From contig JAAONU010000010.1 of assembly GCA_012932295.1 (NCBI GenBank), positions 24,116,977 to 24,180,976 on the forward strand: DNA of 64,000 nt, in the 5' to 3' direction. This document shows, piece by piece, positions 23,621-34,000 of this stretch; position 1 is the stretch's first letter; every line of letters starts with the position of its first letter. Both the position numbers and the translations under genes were made by a program. Below the pieces are notes generated by a model. The model was not told the origin of the DNA. It was given only the letters and a program-made list of their open reading frames with translations, and searched no databases. Origin of the DNA: Cyclina sinensis (taxonomy: Eukaryota; Mollusca; Bivalvia; Venerida; Veneridae).

Positions 23621-24015
23621 ACAACAACAACAACAACCTCATCATCATCATCAGCAGCAGCAGCATCAACAACAACCTCATCATCATCAGCATCATCAAC
23701 AACCTCATCATCATCATCATCATCATCATCATCAACAACAACCTCATCATCATCATCATCATCATCATCAACAACAACCTCATCATCAGCAGCAGCATCA
23801 TCATCATCAACAACAACAACAACATCATCATCCTCCATCTCATCATCAACAACAACAACAATAATAGCATCCTCATCATCATAATTGTCATCATCAACAA
23901 CAACAAGTCATTATCATCATAATCATCAAAATCATCATCATCGTCGTCGTTGATACACAACAACAACAAATAAAAAAAACATAACATTGCCACTTACTTT
24001 TTTGTTCTCACTCAT
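15353..24015 (-). CDS. Pentameric ligand-gated ion channel subunit without Cys-loop cysteines
   Basis: Minus-strand exons, all phase 0: 24015-23998 (MSENKK, tentative), 20955-20833, 20780-20754 (27-base microexon), 20316-20119, 19620-19363, 17742-17587 and 15535-15353. The sum is about 321 residues. The ligand-binding domain shows VFVQVRWREPTLD, KYWNPKIHIANSAP, ELHDFPFDVQDL and the pre-TM1 run LLVKCVATRNAGFFLYN. TM1 is FFLYNIILIMTMISTLSLTT, TM2 NRLQLSFIITLTGVTFKMV, then LPKIPYLTHLDRF leads into TM3 and DKIAFFSLIGLLGLFHIFFW is TM4. The positions held by the two Cys-loop cysteines are Glu and Leu, and the TM3-TM4 loop is only about 14 residues, both as in prokaryotic channels and unlike nicotinic, GABA or glycine receptors. 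Ion selectivity cannot be read: the residue before the TM2 Arg is Asn, with no PAR or GE motif. No signal peptide was found. The last exon stays open past TM4 to a good donor (CAT/GTAAGT at 15353/15352); the terminal exon is unidentified. Confidence 0.82.
17289..17352. repeat. 17-bp tandem repeat GGGCCGTTTTAA
   Basis: Four copies of ATGGGCCGTTTTAATA-type units (one reads ATGAGCCG) in an intron of the channel gene, next to the exon that carries TM2. Confidence 0.85.
21183..22712. mobile_element. MITE-like element, interrupted copy
   Basis: Segments 21183-21244, 21526-21745 and 22605-22712 match, in order, the compact element at 55128-55506. Its ends are imperfect inverted repeats (CATTGGTCCTTCCATTTGG near the left and CCAACTGAAAGGACCAATG near the right). 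This copy is split by a SINE (21245-21525) and by about 860 further bases (21746-22604) missing from the other copy. It lies in an intron of the ion channel gene. Confidence 0.7.
21245..21525 (-). mobile_element. tRNA-Thr-like SINE with 11-bp target duplication
   Basis: A minus-strand tRNA-like head reads CTTAGTTCAATAGGTAGAGC (A box), an anticodon arm CTGGATTAGTAATCCAG (loop TTAGTAA, apparent anticodon AGT) and GGTTCAACCC (B box). The body follows, with a conserved-looking block GGGGTTTAACGCCGATTTC near the other end. It is flanked by exact copies of GGTCCTTCCAT (21234-21244 and 21526-21536), the target-site duplication. The target is inside the MITE-like element, so the SINE is the younger of the two. 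Confidence 0.85.
23045..23245 (-). repeat. tRNA-derived SINE, family shared with 32735-32870
   Basis: The minus strand carries a decayed A box and GCGTCGCTGGTTCGAACC (B box), then a body that matches the element at 32735-32870 (motifs GAACGTGGAGAG versus GAACATGGAAAG). It lies in an intron of the channel gene. Confidence 0.6.
23502..23965. repeat. Compound CAT/ACA trinucleotide microsatellite
   Basis: About 460 bases built almost only from CAT, CAA and a few CAG/CCT triplets, in blocks such as (CAT)n(CAA)n repeated many times. It sits about 35 bases downstream of the candidate MSENKK mini-exon in the channel gene's first intron. On the minus strand it translates to Asp/Val or Met/Leu runs, which are artefacts of the repeat. 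Confidence 0.95.
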
Positions 24016-24323
24016 AATTTATTCTCGTCTAAAGTTTTCAAATGTTTTACAACGACTATCTCAGTAAATTGTAGGTTACCCGATTTTTCTTAATTACTGT
24101 CACAATGTTTACTATCTGAATATTCCATGTGACAAAGATCTGTTTTGCATTTTCCGATCATTAAATAGCGTAGCAGTATACATTGCGTTTGATACCCGAC
24201 AATTCGATAAGACAAACATCTATTGTGGCATTTTTCGATCATTAGATATCACAGTAGCGCATTATATAAATCGCCTTTGATAGTTTGAACGTATCCGTTT
24301 AAACCGGAAGTCTAAAACAAACC

Positions 24324-24399
24324 TGTTTTGCGTTGTTTTTACTTTCTTCTTGGTCATTTCCGCTTTCCATATCGAGCAATGAAACTGCACCATTCTGCA
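24324..24399 (-). CDS. Alternative first exon candidate of the ion channel gene
   Basis: An ATG at 24399-24397 opens MQNGAVSLLDMESGNDQEES and continues KNNAKQ to a donor CAG/GTTTGT (phase 0) at 24324/24323. It would join in frame to the exon at 20955. It competes with the MSENKK mini-exon at 24015-23998. Neither has a hydrophobic signal, which is odd for a protein whose N-terminus should be extracellular. The donor is not the best consensus, so confidence is limited. Confidence 0.35.
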
Positions 24400-26800
24400 T
24401 TTTTGAAAATAGCGACTTTACAAAAAGTTCTATAGCTACAGCATAAAAAGAGAACACTGAATGACAAATAGAATAGAATAGATTTTGACAAAAAAAATCA
24501 CTACAAACAATATTTACATGGTAGTCATTGCGGTATCGAATTTCGAATTTGAAATAAAGTATTGTCATTATTTCAATAAAAAAAAACCCCAATAGATATG
24601 ACCTTGTTAATGTAATATAATGCAAACTGATCGGCTTTTGAACTGTTATTTATTTAATTTTTTTGTGTATAAGGCCATTTTTTTATATTTTGGTTTACTG
24701 ATTTTTTTTTCAAAAAAATGTAGGGTAGGAGGAGGGAAAAAAAAATCTTGGAAAAAAAAAAAAAAACATCGGAAAGTCTTCTTATTTCTATTTATTCCTG
24801 AATACTGTATATATGAATATTTTAATAATGTATTCAGTCTTTACTGTGAAGAAAGCAAGGAAAATGAGCCATTCATACGGTACATTTTCCGTAAAATCGG
24901 CGTTCAGAATTTTTTTTTTCCTGAAAATTTTTTTTTTTTTCATTTTCCAAAATACAGGGTCGGCGGGTCAGTAAACCGAAAAATATAAAAATAATGGCCT
25001 AAGCATTACACATTGTTCTTATATCAAGATCTTATGCGCACATTTATCGTTATAAATCTGAATTGAAACATAAATTTAAATAGACTGTGATCCTATATAT
25101 GTAACATAGGAATACTTATGTCCCAGTAAATGACCCCTTTTAAGGCATACATTATAATTAAGACTAAACAATTCCCTTAAAAGTCAAATAAAATGTGAAC
25201 GATTTTGAACCAGTCAAAATCCAATGTCAGGTTAACCCATTTATGCATAGAGTCTTTACAAGTAGACATAAGCAAACACTGAGGACCCTGATCATATGCC
25301 GCCATTTTTATATCAAAAATAGACTCGTCCCACTGATAAAGATGGCATGATCCATTGGGCATAAGTGTGTTCACCAAATACATTTATATCAGTGTTTATA
25401 TATTATGTTATTGCTTGTAATTACAATTTTTAGTGTAGATAATTTTTTTCATAAATTAACCCATTTAATACATCTTAATTTCAAAAGGAAATACTTGAAC
25501 ATATGTTCTTGCTTATATTATCTATATTTGCTTTCGTTTATTAGAGAATGTGTCAATAAAATGCATATGCGGTATAAGGTCTAAGTTTAGGATATATCAT
25601 GGGAAGGACACTTTCGATTTATAACCGAAATTTAGCGGTTTAAATTCCGTACCCTTTATTCGCATAAAAAAAACCGACGACGGATGATCGGTTCTCAAAA
25701 GTAGCCAGAAAAGTGAAATTAAAACGCATTGTCGCGTCACTAACCATATGACCTTCATGACTGAACTTAAAGGTTTTGCTACAAAATTACGCTATGAATA
25801 AATGCAATGATCGAATTCTTATATCTCGACCTTCTGCATATCGCTCTAGTTTTGATAATAATGTATAAGCATTTTTGGGCGATATGGCGATATATATCTT
25901 CCGTTTATTCTTCCCATGGTTAGGAAGTGGTAACAGTGCGCCCAGCTCGTTGAGTCCCTGGTTTAAATCCTAGACAGATCCGTAGGTCTGTTTGGTAAGG
26001 ACACAGTGAAATGATTATGTTAACGTTTCTGCCTACGAAAGCTTACCACGTGATATTTAAGAACGAGCGATATCCTAACTTTTATTGATGTATTTCAATT
26101 TTAGTCCACACGTAACTCTGTTAGTTCTAAACACGTGTTTTCATGAAACCAATGGTGGCGACGGACTATCATTAGGATACACGTTATCTTATTTTACTTC
26201 AGCTCCTTCAACTGTCTTGCCATGAACATTTGCTGTTTTTCTATCTTTACTTTTGTCTTCTGTCATTATTCTTCCCTGTGATCTTAAAAATTTCGAGCAT
26301 TAATATTTATTCAAATCAGTGAAAATATGCACCTAAACACTTAGTCTTAAAACATAACCTAAACTGCAAATATGACCAACCTTCAAACCGAAGAGTTATT
26401 TCAGGCAGTGTGGGGGAAGTGATAGATACTAGCTAACAAAAACTTACCATAGTGCATTTTCAGTGATAAGATAAACCGTTTGAAAATAAACGGATTATAA
26501 TAAATTGTCTAAAATCATTTAATTTTCGATACCGTCATATATCATAGGATTATAACATAAAAACGGTCACTTCTATCGATACAATATGGCGTGAATCATA
26601 CAGTAATAAGGCATATTCATAATTTTGACTTGATAGGGAATTTTTAAATTCATTGTAGAAGGGAGGTAACTTCAACTTCAACTTATAACTGACGAGAAAT
26701 CAATACTGACTATACTTTGGCGCGTGTCAGAAACGTTAAAATTGTAAAAGATAAAAACAAAGTTTACATGATCTTTACTAAAGATTAAATTAGACATTTA
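24400..26800. other. No supported gene; AT-rich DNA with SINE/repeat scraps
   Basis: The stretch holds an A/T-homopolymer-rich segment (24690-24950), an AT-rich block with a GTTAACCCATTTATGCATAG motif (25231-25250) that looks like part of an interspersed repeat, and a weak tRNA-like fragment near 25925-26000 (CTGGTTTAAATCCT). The channel promoter may lie just above 24400 but cannot be defined. Confidence 0.4.
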
Positions 26801-26808
26801 TTGTGACG

Positions 26809-27041
26809 ATTTAAAATCCATACAACTTGTTCAATCCACTGATAAAAGCTGGTAGAGTTGGGGTAGCCTTAATCTTGGTCGGTAATTCGTTCCAGAGTTG
26901 TATATTCCTTGGGAAGAATGAGTTTATGTCATGTTCTGTTTCCGACTGCGGGATGAGGAATTTGTTGTTTCTTGTGTCTGTAAGGTGATGGTGATCGACC
27001 TTGTCCAGTTTATTTCTCTTTTTTATTTTGTATAGCATTAC
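26809..27041 (-). pseudogene. 3'-terminal relic of a non-LTR retrotransposon reverse transcriptase ORF
   Basis: The minus-strand frame reads ...QVMLYKIKKRNKLDK...NKFLIPQSETEHDINSFFPRNIQLWNELPTKI...LPAFISGLNKLYGF stop. The block FFPRNIQLWNELP followed by a Leu/Phe pattern near the C-terminus is typical of the last part of LINE ORF2 proteins. Only about 75-95 codons are left, an upstream in-frame TAA ends the open stretch, and no polymerase core is present, so this is a 5'-truncated dead copy. AATAAA occurs about 12 bases after the stop. Confidence 0.65.
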
Positions 27042-27965
27042 CTGGCTTGGTTTCGCCTTTCCTGTAGTGTTTACTATTTTAATTCCTTAATTGTGTTTAT
27101 TACACTGCTTGTATAATGGGTATCATTATAAGTATACCTTGTGGCTGACCTCTGTGACTGCCTATAAATTTCTTTAAATTTCATGTTCTACTGTCATAGT
27201 ACGGCTGGTACAGTACAGTTGCACCAACACAGATGGATATATACAGCCGTACTTGAAATTGATCGAAATTTATAGTTCGGCGCGAGCTTTCTTACGCAAG
27301 CTAAAACTTTACCCAGATTCTTAAAACCAGAAATAGTTTACTTTTTAATTATTAGATAATACGTTTCTCTAAAACATGTGGCATAAAAAGCTTATTATGT
27401 TATGTTTTTTCGTTCGTTCTTTCTTTCTTTCTTTCTTTTTTCTTTCTTTCTTTCTTTTTGTTTGTTTGCTGCACACATTTCAAACATTATACACATTTTG
27501 TCAACATAAAAAATATCTAATGTTATAATACTCGACATTAATATGTGAAATTATAAGATACCTCTATTTTTCCTTGTGTCTTATTTTCATCCATTCTCTT
27601 TAAGACATGTGCGAGGCGTTTCTTTTAGTCAAGAACTATCTAAAGTAAATCCTAGAACTCTTAGCCTCCTCAATACTTAGAAGAAAACATGAAACACAAC
27701 AACAAACACTCTGTAGGAATGAAAATTTGTAAAATATCCGTAGAAAAATAAATATAAGCAAAAATGGTCATTCAGTTAAATATTAATTAGTAAGCCGATA
27801 CATAATGGAATATTAAACTGTAGGTTTTAACTTCTTTCGGCTCGGATTAATACCTCTGTATTGACACTTTTAAGCCTAAAACGATATAACAATACTGATT
27901 ATAATCATGTCACATATCAAACGTTGTTTTAATAAACGTTGGCATTATACGCGTATATTTAAAGT
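27042..27965. other. No supported gene between LINE relic and minisatellite
   Basis: AT-rich DNA with an inverted pair of short words (CATAGTACGGCTGGTACAGT at 27195-27214 and CAGCCGTACTTGAAATTGAT at 27245-27264, which overlap as CAGCCGTACT against AGTACGGCTG) suggestive of a small hairpin. No exon seen. Confidence 0.35.
27416..27462. repeat. (CTTT)n microsatellite
   Basis: Interrupted TTCTTTCTTTC tetranucleotide run. Confidence 0.9.
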
Positions 27966-28009
27966 GTCTATTCTCGTAAGATCGAAGAACGATTTCCCGT
28001 TTTGATGTC

Positions 28010-29560
28010 TTGAACTTTGCTGTAACTATAAGGAGAAATATTGTTACCGTTGAGGTCACAAAAAAGACTGTCCCCGTTGATGCCAGGAGAATGTTTGTTC
28101 ACATTAATTTCACGAGAAAATTTGTTCACATTAATGTCACGAGAAAGATAGTTACCATTGAAGTCACGAAAAATATTGTTCAAATTAATGTCACGAGAAA
28201 GATGGTTACCACTGAAGTCACGAGAAATATTGTTCAAATTAATGTCACGAGAAAGTTGGTTACCACTGAACTCACGAAAGATATTGATCAAATTAATGTC
28301 ACGAGAAAGATGGTTACCACTGAAGTCACGAGAAATATTGTTCAAATTAATGTCACGAGAAAGATGGTTACCATTGAAGTCACGAAAAATATTGTTCAAA
28401 TTAATGTCACGAGAAAGATGGTTACCACTGAAGTCACGAGAAATATTGTTCAAATTAATGTCACGAGAAAGATGGTTACCATTGAAGTCACGAGAAATAT
28501 TGTTCAAATTAATGTCACGAGAAAGTTTGTTCCCATTAATGTCACGATAATAATTGTTACCCTTGAAGTTTGTTCACATTAATGTCACGAGAGAAATTGT
28601 TACTATTGATGTCATGAGAAAGTTTGTTCCCATTAATGTCACGAGAATGAATGTTACCATTGAAGTCACGACAAAGATTGTTCACATTAATGTCACGATA
28701 AAGTTTGTTCCCATTAATGTCACGAGAAGTATTTTTACCATTGATGTCACGAGAAAGTTTGTTCACATTAATGTCACGAGAAAGTTTGTTCTCATTAATG
28801 TCACGAGAAGGATTTTAACCATTGATGTCACGAGAAAGTTTGTTCCCATTAATGTCACGAGAAGTATTTTTACCATTGATGTCACGAGAAAGTTTGTTCA
28901 CATTAATGTCACGAGAAAGTTTGTTCTCATTAATGTCACGAGAAGGATTTTTACCATTGATGTCACGAGAAAGTTTGTTCTCATTAATGTCACGAGAAGG
29001 ATTTTAACCATTGATGTCACGAGAAAGTTTGTTCCCATTAATGTCACGAGAAGTATTTTTACCATTGATGTCACGAGAAAGTTTGTTCACATTAATGTCA
29101 CGAGAAAGTTTGTTCTCATTAATGTCACGAGAAGGATTTTTACCATTGATGTCACGAGAAAGTTTGTTCCCATTAATGTCACGAGAAGGATTTTTACCAT
29201 TGATGTCACGAGAAAGTTTGTTCTCATTAATGTCACGAGAAAGATTGTTCCCATAAATAACACAGAAGGATTGTTACCATTCTCCTTTGATGTCAGAAGA
29301 AAGACTGTCAGCACTGATGCCAGGAAAAGATGTCCAAATTCGATGTCACGATAAATATTGTCACTTGATGTCAGGAAAAGGATTGTCACCAAAAATGTAA
29401 CAAATGAAATTGTTCCCATTTGAGTCAGGGGAAAGAATGTCCCAATAAATATCACGATAAGAGTTGACTAATTTCTGTCAGGAAAAACATTATCCCCATT
29501 GATGTCAGAAGAACGATCGTCCCATTGATGTCATGAGAAAGAATTCCCAATTGACCCACA
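28010..29560. repeat. 27-bp minisatellite (54-bp dimer in its left half)
   Basis: About 55 copies of a 27-bp unit such as ATTAATGTCACGAGAAAG followed by TTTGTTCCC. In the left third the unit is a 54-bp dimer that alternates a GTTACCACTGAAGTCACGAG half with an ATTAATGTCACGAG half. Because 27 is divisible by three and no frame of the unit has a stop, long open frames occur on both strands (for example 28554-29354 plus, period INVTRKFVP). I see no start context, splice pattern or codon-level conservation beyond that expected of the repeat, so it is annotated as non-coding. It lies about 400 bases upstream of the LU-Ig paralogue A. Confidence 0.9.
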
Positions 29561-29964
29561 AGGGATACTGTCATCAGTTTGTTTTTGTATAGTTGATCAC
29601 GAGAAAGTAAAAATCATTTTGGATCTGGCAATGGTGTTTTTTTTTAAACTTGGAAAAGTTATAGTTGTCCAATATCTGTAAGATTTAGTGCTTTGGTGTA
29701 AAGAATATACCATCTATATTAAAATATCCTTTTTCATAGCAAATTGTTTCATAAGTAACACAATCAACTACAAAAATAAATTTCATTTCCATAACACCGA
29801 TTTAAGAACAACGTTCATTTTGCAAGTTTGACATCAAAATCTAATCTACATAGATAAGGTCATTTATTTTGCCTTATACAAGTCAGATAAAGGAATCGGA
29901 CGTTTGACGACCTGAACTTACCAACTTTCAAACTTCTAAACAGGTGTTTTGAAGGACTTTACTT
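29561..29964 (+). other. 5' flank of paralogue A
   Basis: Single-copy-looking DNA between the minisatellite and the ATG at 29965. It should hold the promoter and 5' UTR of paralogue A, but no convincing TATA or initiator can be singled out. Confidence 0.3.
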
Positions 29965-31041
29965 ATGGCAAAAGGTAAGTGATCTTTTTTTTCACCATTT
30001 CAGTAAGAAATAAATCTAAAATTCAAACATTCAAAAGCCGACCCATAGTTTGACAAACTGTAAACAAGAACGTATTTGTCAATCCAAGTGTACAAAACTG
30101 TATATATGAGCCGAGAGAAGTTGAGCTTTCGGAGTTCAATTAGTGCGTCTTTAACAGGAGTTATCTTTTCAGTTATACAAGAGTTGTTTGTTTTATTTAA
30201 TAAGTTTTTTTTTTCATAGTTTTGTTTTGTTTTTTAAAATATGTTATTTTTTAGTTTTCATTTGTTTAGTTTTGTTTTGTTTTTCAAAAGAGACACATAC
30301 CAAAAACATTGCTAATGATCATAGTTTTCACAATCGTCTTTTTTCCGGCACTTTTCCGGCAAAAAAAATGTAAGTTTCTTTTTATTTACAATGCTAAAAT
30401 AAAATTAACTGACTCAAAAAATCAAATTTAATCATTTATGGTAATTGTGTGAGCGAAGTCAACTTATTTTTAACTCCAGTTCAGTTCTATTTTTCTATAT
30501 TATACACAAAATTAAGGTGATCGAAATATACTCTGAAAAACACTTATAATAAACTCTGATAGTTCGAAAATTCGGATAGTACGAGGAATCTGCATATAGC
30601 TTGACTGCGTACTTTTATGTTCATTTAAATTAGTTTACAAAACGTTTGGTGGTTACATTCGGGTTAAAATCGTCCCTTGAATACAAATTTCAATAAACAG
30701 GCTCCCGACCGTTCATTTTTTTCAGTGTTATTCTCGGGACTGCTTATTTTGGGGTTGCACCTTATAACAACAGACGCATTGCAATGTTTGTCATGTGACC
30801 ACGTAGCTGAAGCACGCGACTGCCGACACTTAGTCACGTGCAGCCCTCATGAGGTACGGACTTTTCTAAAAAATATGATTTAATATTGTGTAAGGATTTC
30901 AAAAAAAAGAGAGAAACTTTAGTTACATTTTATACCTCGCAATATGTCTGATTGAGCAAGTCATGCCATTATCTACCCTCCTGCATGCACGCTGTTTTTT
31001 CTGCCGATTTGATTGTCTCTCTGCCTTGCTGTGTGTATCTA

Positions 31042-31082
<41 letters not shown>

Positions 31083-34000
31083 ATGTATGTATGTCTGTTT
31101 GTCTGTCTGTCTGTTTGTTCTATCAGACGTTTGATCGTTCCTTCGTTTGTCTGGTCGTCCTTTCTTTCGAGAGTTCGCGCCATCATTTAATCGAGTGTTA
31201 ATTAATTAATTAACTAATTAATTAATTAACTAATTAATTAATTTCAGCATTTGTTAATAATTCACTAATCTTCTTTTAATTATTTTTTGCAGATATGTTA
31301 TGTTCAACGATTAATTGGCTCCAACTTAAAGCAGTATTATAAACTTGGTTGCACAGACAAAAATGTAAGTATAATTTAGATTAAGCCTGAACGTCTGTAT
31401 CTCGATTTTATGTAATTTTTACTCCTTTTATCACGACGTATCTTGTATCAAAAATGTGGATTTACACGAGTTTGTGAATGATCTTGAACTGTGATATTTT
31501 TTCTGAATTACACACAAGTCATTTGAAATAATAACCACGCATTTAATAGGACGGTTGAGTATGTTTTTACCGTTTTTTGGCCTGCTACTTTAACACACAA
31601 AAAACAAACAAACGAAAAACAAAAGTAAACAAAAGGAAGATCGGAGACAAACATTGTTATTCTCTTATAGGTTTGTCTGCTAGAACAGGCTTCCATATTT
31701 GCAATGGGGAAAAGAGAAATCTCTAATATATACTCTCCTGTGGACGAAACCCGTGATTTACAAACACGTAAAAAATCAGCACGTGCAACCAATGGTGATA
31801 TGGTCTTATGTCTCCAATGCTGTGAATCGGCAGATGGCTGCAACAAGGCTCTGTGTGGTTCTGGTAAATCAAATATTTCTGTTCAAACCGAGTTTTAGAC
31901 CAATATTCACATACAAAAAGACACGCAGTAGTTGTCTTATACCATACATCCTACTTAGCGGCTCAAACCTTCATTGTTATCCGGTTAAGAGTCTTACATA
32001 AAGTAAAATGTTCCTTTCTTTTTCTTTTATTATTATTTACTTACTTATAAATGTAAAATGTATTTGAAATAACTAAATTTACTAGGACTGTCAACGAATA
32101 TTTGAATATTCGCAATCCTGTTTAATACTATATTACCTCATATTACCTGGATGCTGAATATATTGAGACATATTACCCGGATGCTTATAATACTGAGACA
32201 TATTACCCGGGTACTATATATATTGAAAAATATTATCCGGTTGCTACAGAAATCTTAACATTTTTACCTTACGCATTTAAGTGCACTTTGTTTTCACTTC
32301 AGCACCTACTACAAACCGTAGATGTCTTAGCTGTAAGGACGTTATGGATCCGAAGGACTGTGAACAACTTACAGAGTGTAGCAGAGATCAAGTAAGCACA
32401 AACAAACCTCTAGACATTATTGATAACAAAAACCAGTTCATATGGTACGCCTATACTGCCTTCACATAATAGTCTTAAATTCGTTGTGTAATCATTCGGG
32501 ATTATTCTGCCTATCCACTATTATTTGTGATGTGTCGTTCTAAGTTAGTTCGGTTCTGTTTAACGGTTCATCGTGTGCATTTTTTCGTTATATTCGGTGC
32601 GAAGACCTTTTTGATATACAGATATTATAGTCTCATATATTTGTATCTTATTTATTTATTTCATTTTTTAAAATTTTACATTAATTGGAAAGCAAGTTCT
32701 TGCAACTTATATCAATACCTCTCGATGACTGCTTCCTGTTTTCAAACTAGTTCTTGCGCCGAGTGTGAGGAACATGGAAAGTCACTGTAGACTCTCACCC
32801 CTTGTGGGATTCGAACCAGCGACATCCAGATCGGAAGTTCGGCGCTCTAACCACTCGACCACGGCTTGACATCATTATTGTGTCCGTGTAGACAGGTTTC
32901 GTGAACCAACTTAAACATTTACATTAATGTAATAAATATACAGAAATACGCCAATTTATTGTTTCAAGTCATAGTTAAGGCTGAACTTAATTTATCTGTG
33001 CAGATGAAAGCGGCATTTAATGGAGTTTTTTTTTTTCAAAAGGAATTGGGCGTACATTTATTGACAATATCTGTTTAAACTTAGAAAGAATTCGAACCAA
33101 AATGGTTCAAATAAAATATTGTGTACAGTTCACCGGAAGCACTACTACCGCGAAGAAGGACATGCAGTTTATATTTACAGTTTTGCTATGTCCACAAAGG
33201 GCTAAACCCCAGTATAGCTACTTTCGAAGTTCGGCATGATATGGGTTGCATTGGACTGTTAGTAAGTATAGAAAAACAGGATTGACACTTCTTATGATAT
33301 CTTTGCCAACAAAATCACCTTTTATAATTGGATCACTTGTAAAGTAAATGATTTATCAAAAATGATGATACTTAAGTACAGATTATAGTTCCTTTATTGC
33401 AAACATTAGCCAGAAACTTTAAATGCCTATATGCTTTGGATTTGAAATCACATTCGTCGATCAAGCCGATTATTCACTAAGTGATGTCATTTTTATCAAT
33501 AACTTACAGCAATGCAATGCCCTGAAGACTGTCTACCCTAGGTCTTGCGTTAAATGTTGTAACAGCACAGATCTCTGTAATTATGCTGCTTGTGACGGCT
33601 GGATACGTACGTACAGTTCTGTTAGCTTAGACTAAGATCTCTGTCCGGATATAACATTTTCCCAGCTATGACACATGGCTCTAAATACGAGATGAGAGAA
33701 ATAATAATTATGGCATTTTTTTTGTATTTTACTATTTTCGTTAAGGATATACTATTGTTCTTTTTATGTGGAACCTAATTGATGTGCTAAATGTACTTTG
33801 GAACTTTCAAGCGACATTTTTAATTGCAGCGTGTAAGCCTAATTTTGACTTGAATTAAGAGACATGCAGCTGTTTTTTTTCTGGCTACTTTTAAGAAAAT
33901 AATTCTAATTGTTCGCTTTCAAATATAAGTCAAAAGATCACTTACATATTGACTATAATTAAATATATAACATTTTTTTATTCCCAGAATTAATGTCTTT

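Noticed and set aside
23457..23993. Poly-Asp and poly-Met/Leu frames on the minus strand
   Set aside because: They are simple translations of the CAT/CAA microsatellite.
28010..29354. Long open frames (190, 266 and 179 codons) that look like repeat proteins
   Set aside because: The unit is 27 bp and stop-free in most frames, so openness on both strands is automatic. There is no independent coding evidence.
32808..32872. Functional tRNA gene
   Set aside because: A and B boxes are good, but the sequence continues into a SINE body shared with 23045-23245.
33423..33509. Coding extension upstream of exon 7 of paralogue A (frame starting MPICFGFEITF)
   Set aside because: The acceptor ACTTACAG at 33502-33509 and the match of exon 7 length (97 bases) with paralogue B show that this part is intron.
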